IMG/VR virus record: IMGVR_UViG_3300010885_012533
Span: 1 to 23,769 of that record
Origin: a virus
DNA length: 23,769 nucleotides
Reading direction: 5' to 3' (one strand)
Below are positions 21,699-23,769 of the stretch, in pieces. Position 1 is the stretch's first letter, and every line of letters begins with the position of its first letter. The position numbers and the translations under genes are program-made. Under the pieces are notes generated by a model, which was not told the origin of the DNA, did not search any database, and saw only the letters and a list, made by a program, of their open reading frames with translations.

Positions 21699-22178
21699 AT
21701 GTCAAAAGCAATTGTAACTGCAGACAAAACCGGAAATGTAATTGGAGTATCTCAAAACAATCCAGAGTATGGATACATTAGAGTGGAACAAGAAACAACT
21801 CAAATTAATGACCAAGGATGGTTAAGAAAAGTAAAAAGAGGAGCCCTTATAAAAGGTAAGGTGCAAGATCTTATTGATTGTGCATATAAAGCAGGTGATG
21901 AAATTACAGGTAAAATTGTAGTGAGAGAATCCCTAACTCCTTTTAATCCAAATAATCCAGACCGTGATTTGAAAGTTGCAGGTAACACTGGTGTTATTTG
22001 TCGTTTAGATGATCAACCAATCTATCGTCAAACATTTTTTACTAATGATTTAGAAGCTGGTGATCAGTTTATTATGCATACTAACACTGATGAAATCAGA
22101 GATGTTCAAAGTGCACAGAGAGCATTGGTAAGTATGACACTTAACAATAAATCTGCTAATGAGACAATAAATATGTAA
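21699..22178 (+). CDS. 159-aa beta-rich protein, possibly single-strand DNA-binding-like
   Basis: Starts MSKAIVTADKTGNVIGVSQN. The body is beta-rich, with RGALIKGKVQDLIDCAYKAG, EITGKIVVRESLTPFNPNNP and LKVAGNTGVICRLDDQPIYR as likely strands. The repeated strand pattern and small size would suit an OB fold like a single-strand DNA-binding protein, but no diagnostic residues are visible, so I leave it open. It stands alone between two terminators (21650 and 22193) with an A-rich leader, the arrangement of an independently and strongly expressed gene. Confidence 0.75.
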   Translation: MSKAIVTADKTGNVIGVSQNNPEYGYIRVEQETTQINDQGWLRKVKRGALIKGKVQDLIDCAYKAGDEITGKIVVRESLTPFNPNNPDRDLKVAGNTGVICRLDDQPIYRQTFFTNDLEAGDQFIMHTNTDEIRDVQSAQRALVSMTLNNKSANETINM

Positions 22179-22192
22179 TTATAGAAATTAAT

Positions 22193-22221
22193 AGCCTGGG
22201 ATACTATTTCCCAGGCTTTTT
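22193..22221 (+). terminator. Strong intrinsic terminator
   Basis: AGCCTGGGA (22193-22201) pairs perfectly with TCCCAGGCT (22209-22217) around a 7-base loop, followed by TTTT. It is the clearest terminator in the window, ending the transcript of the 159-aa protein 15 bases after its stop. Confidence 0.9.
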
Positions 22222-22242
22222 AAACAAACAAAAAATAAGATT

Positions 22243-22752
22243 ATGCAAAACAATCAAAACAAAACAATCACGGTAAACAACAAGGGTATGATAATTTATT
22301 ATACCGACACAAACAAACACCAATTCATAAAGTTTGAAAACCAAGATTTTCCTAAAAGAAAAACTACCAATTACCAAGAGATTGAAAAGCCTGTGTTTAA
22401 TCAAAAACAACAGAAAATGTATTCAGAGGCTTTATATGGACTTAGCATCTATCCAGAAAGTATGGTGTCTAAAATGCCTAAAAAGATATTAATGAAGATA
22501 ATCACCCGTTGTGAAACAGTTCAAAGAGTGATTAACAGATGGAAACAAGAAATTGTAAACGATAAAGTGGATTTATTTCTAACCACTACATTCCCTAAAT
22601 CTCCTATTGTAAAACAGATGATAGGAATTGAAGCCGATGACACAATAAGATGTAACTTTTCTCTAAAAGAACTTGACTTAAATCAAGAAAAAATTGCTAG
22701 AAAGTTAGTATCTTTAAACTTATTACCAGTAAACTTTTTTAATTTAGCTTAA
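22243..22752 (+). CDS. 169-aa protein of unknown function
   Basis: Starts MQNNQNKTITVNNKGMIIYY. The N-terminus is Asn/Gln/Lys-rich, and the middle (MYSEALYGLSIYPESMVSKM then PKKILMKIITRCETVQRVIN) is helical and basic. A hydrophobic helix-rich end (KIARKLVSLNLLPVNFFNLA) closes it. Its stop shares a base with the next ATG (TAATG), so it is coupled to the HNH-like gene. It might be a DNA- or RNA-binding protein by charge; no family recognised. Confidence 0.7.
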   Translation: MQNNQNKTITVNNKGMIIYYTDTNKHQFIKFENQDFPKRKTTNYQEIEKPVFNQKQQKMYSEALYGLSIYPESMVSKMPKKILMKIITRCETVQRVINRWKQEIVNDKVDLFLTTTFPKSPIVKQMIGIEADDTIRCNFSLKELDLNQEKIARKLVSLNLLPVNFFNLA

Positions 22753-23147
22753 TGATAACACCTAAACTTAAAAAATGCAGTGGTTGCAATCAACAGAAAC
22801 ACATATGGAAGTCTGATAAAAAAGACAAATATTGTAAAGAATGTTGGTATACCATTGAAAAACCCAAATCTATTTCCCCTGTCTCTACAAAGAGACGGGG
22901 TGAGATGGATGAATATGCTAGACTAAGAGATGCATTTCTTACAGCTAAACCAAGATGTGAAGCTAAACTAGTAGGTTGTACAGGTGTGTCAACAGAGATA
23001 CACCACAAAGCTGGTAGAGTGGGAGATAAATATCTTAGGATAGGTACATGGCTAGCAGTATGTAGAAACTGTCACACATGGATAGAGATTAATCCTGCTG
23101 AAGCTAAAGAACTAGGGTTCTCAGAGTCTAGACTTAATGAGTCATAA
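22752..23147 (+). CDS. HNH-type zinc-binding nuclease-like protein, 131 aa
   Basis: An N-terminal zinc ribbon has C9-x2-C12 and C28-x2-C31. The C-terminal part has C69 and C76, then EIHHKAGR with His84-His85, and CRNCH (C104, C107, H108), the layout of small phage HNH proteins that combine a structural zinc site with a beta-beta-alpha-metal active site. Possible roles are DNA nicking in replication or packaging, recombination, or gene transfer as a free-standing homing-type nuclease. It is translationally coupled to the preceding gene. Confidence 0.75.
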   Translation: MITPKLKKCSGCNQQKHIWKSDKKDKYCKECWYTIEKPKSISPVSTKRRGEMDEYARLRDAFLTAKPRCEAKLVGCTGVSTEIHHKAGRVGDKYLRIGTWLAVCRNCHTWIEINPAEAKELGFSESRLNES

Positions 23148-23168
23148 GACACTCAAAATGTAGCATAA

Positions 23169-23207
23169 AACCATCATTAATGACACATTATGCCCTTAAT
23201 GTTGGTT
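23169..23207 (+). other. 11-bp hairpin with one mismatch after the HNH-like gene
   Basis: AACCA-T-CATTAA (23169-23180) pairs with TTAATG-T-TGGTT (23196-23207), giving 6+5 bp around a T-T mismatch with a 15-base loop. No T-run follows. It lies in the 125-base gap between the HNH-like gene and the 88-aa gene, which also holds the palindrome ACAATATTGT. It could act as an mRNA end or a regulatory site. Confidence 0.5.
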
Positions 23208-23272
23208 ATATTGTGCAAAAATAACAATATTGTAAATAATAAACAACAGTCACCAATTAAAACCAAATAAAT

Positions 23273-23539
23273 ATGGTCCATTTAGAAAATCCACCATTAG
23301 AACAAGCAGTAAGACCAATGCCTGAAGCAATGGATGCACCAAAAGAGTACAGACCAAGTAATTCAGAACTTCTTAAAGAGTATGAGATTAGATTACAGTT
23401 CTTAAGTAGAGGCTGCATTGTACAAGTAGGCTGTAAAAACATAGCATTTGAAACAGTAGAGTCTGCTATGAAAGAAGTGAATGAGTATGTAAACAATCCT
23501 TTTGAGTGTCAGCAGAAGTGGAGAAAGATTTTAAGCTAA
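23273..23539 (+). CDS. 88-aa conserved-looking protein of unknown function
   Basis: Starts MVHLENPPLEQAVRPMPEAM. After a Pro-rich start comes SELLKEYEIRLQFLSRGCIV and then QVGCKNIAFETVESAMKEVN, followed by a helix with NPFECQQKWRKI. Similar small proteins occur, as I recall, widely in Bacteroidetes phages and hosts, without known function. Its stop codon lies inside the 5' strand of RNA candidate I, so translation and RNA folding would interfere. Confidence 0.7.
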   Translation: MVHLENPPLEQAVRPMPEAMDAPKEYRPSNSELLKEYEIRLQFLSRGCIVQVGCKNIAFETVESAMKEVNEYVNNPFECQQKWRKILS

Positions 23540-23638
23540 CTAGCCCACAGGCCATGGGATCGTAAGTTCAGGAACACCTCTCAGAATAGACTACATGTCT
23601 TGCACAGGTGCAACAGTCCTCTAAATCGTTAGTTAGCT
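23534..23638 (+). ncRNA. Structured RNA candidate I, overlapping a stop codon
   Basis: AGCTAACTA (23534-23542) pairs perfectly over 9 bp with TAGTTAGCT (23630-23638). The 5' strand includes the TAA stop of the 88-aa gene (23537-23539). Inside are CCCA-caggcca-TGGG near 23544-23558, GTTC/GAAC near 23566-23575, and TTGCA-cagg-TGCAA near 23600-23613 bracketed by GACT/AGTC. No gene fits. Confidence 0.48.
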
Positions 23639-23644
23639 GTATTG

Positions 23645-23754
23645 GCAACTTATACAGGGAAGTTAAAGTTGCAACATAGTCAGGTGGTGGAATTGGTAGT
23701 TTATCCAATAAAAAGTAAGTGAGGATGAGTAGTTACTTCTATCAATCCTATCTG
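23645..23754 (+). ncRNA. Hairpin plus tRNA-length fold at the window end, low confidence
   Basis: A hairpin GCAAC/GTTGC (23645-23649, 23668-23672) precedes a 74-base segment whose ends pair over 7 bp including G-T pairs: CAGGTGG (23681-23687) with CTATCTG (23748-23754). Just inside is TGGTGGAATTGGTAG (23685-23699), identical to the D-arm consensus of bacterial tRNA-Leu. Inner pairs are ATTGG/CCAAT and AAGTAA/TTACTT. No T arm with TTC is found, so a functional tRNA is not supported. The last 15 bases of the window show nothing. Confidence 0.3.
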
Positions 23755-23769
23755 CATTACTAACTAAAA

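Noticed and set aside
23681-23769. Functional tRNA-Leu at the window end
   Set aside because: Only the D-arm motif is present; no T arm with TTC, no anticodon arm and no long variable arm can be drawn.
1-23769. CRISPR arrays, insertion sequences, integrase or attachment sites
   Set aside because: No regularly spaced direct repeats of CRISPR type, no transposase or integrase motifs, and no tRNA-overlapping duplication were seen.

Overview
This window reads as part of a tailed phage of the crAss-like group (Crassvirales) infecting a Bacteroidetes host. The basis is the gene set and order on the minus strand: a TerL, a 38-residue gene, a very long Gln-rich portal protein, a scaffold-like acidic protein and a major capsid protein. 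An IHF/HU-like gene, a PD-(D/E)XK nuclease and a PhoH-type ATPase lie upstream of them. Other support comes from AT-rich DNA, A/T-rich leaders mostly without a Shine-Dalgarno sequence, and Bacteroidetes-style TAnnTTTG promoter matches. Family calls rest on motifs read by eye; no database search was possible.

Layout. Positions 1-12988 are a leftward block of 19 genes, most of them overlapping or a few bases apart. Reading from its promoter end: PhoH-like ATPase; a terminator/promoter gap; small proteins; a winged-helix-like protein; IHF-like protein; Cys-rich protein; PD-(D/E)XK nuclease; three small proteins; two or three conserved-looking block proteins; TerL; a 38-aa gene; portal; scaffold-like protein; and the capsid gene, cut by the window edge. 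Positions 12989-13152 are a divergent control region with four C5-C6 tracts. Positions 13153-23769 are a rightward block of 26 mostly small genes: a run of small membrane proteins and lipoproteins, a PcfJ-like protein, two small DNA-binding candidates, an HNH-type protein and many unknowns. This looks like the early or host-takeover arm.

The most unusual content is in the gaps of the rightward block (13414-13700, 13992-14272, 18214-18539, 19574-19859, 23540-23769). These gaps hold no convincing genes. Most hold segments of about 75-250 nt whose two ends pair through stems of 6-12 bp and whose interiors fold into further hairpins. One has two identical 9-nt copies competing for the same partner strand, a switch-like arrangement. 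One is a tRNA-like cloverleaf with an exact TAnnTTTG element just upstream but with abnormal D and T loops. I read these as a set of phage structured RNAs, possibly including decayed or repurposed tRNAs. Covariation and RNA-seq would be needed to prove it.

Overall, the left arm packages DNA and builds the head, while the right arm supplies small regulators, envelope-located proteins and probable noncoding RNAs. Several gene starts were corrected from the longest possible reading frame (9506-10336, 11740-12036, 15531-15755, 17696-17863, 20542-21093). Three genes were found that a simple ATG, length-limited ORF scan would miss (5122-5238, 14668-14805, 16192-16344).
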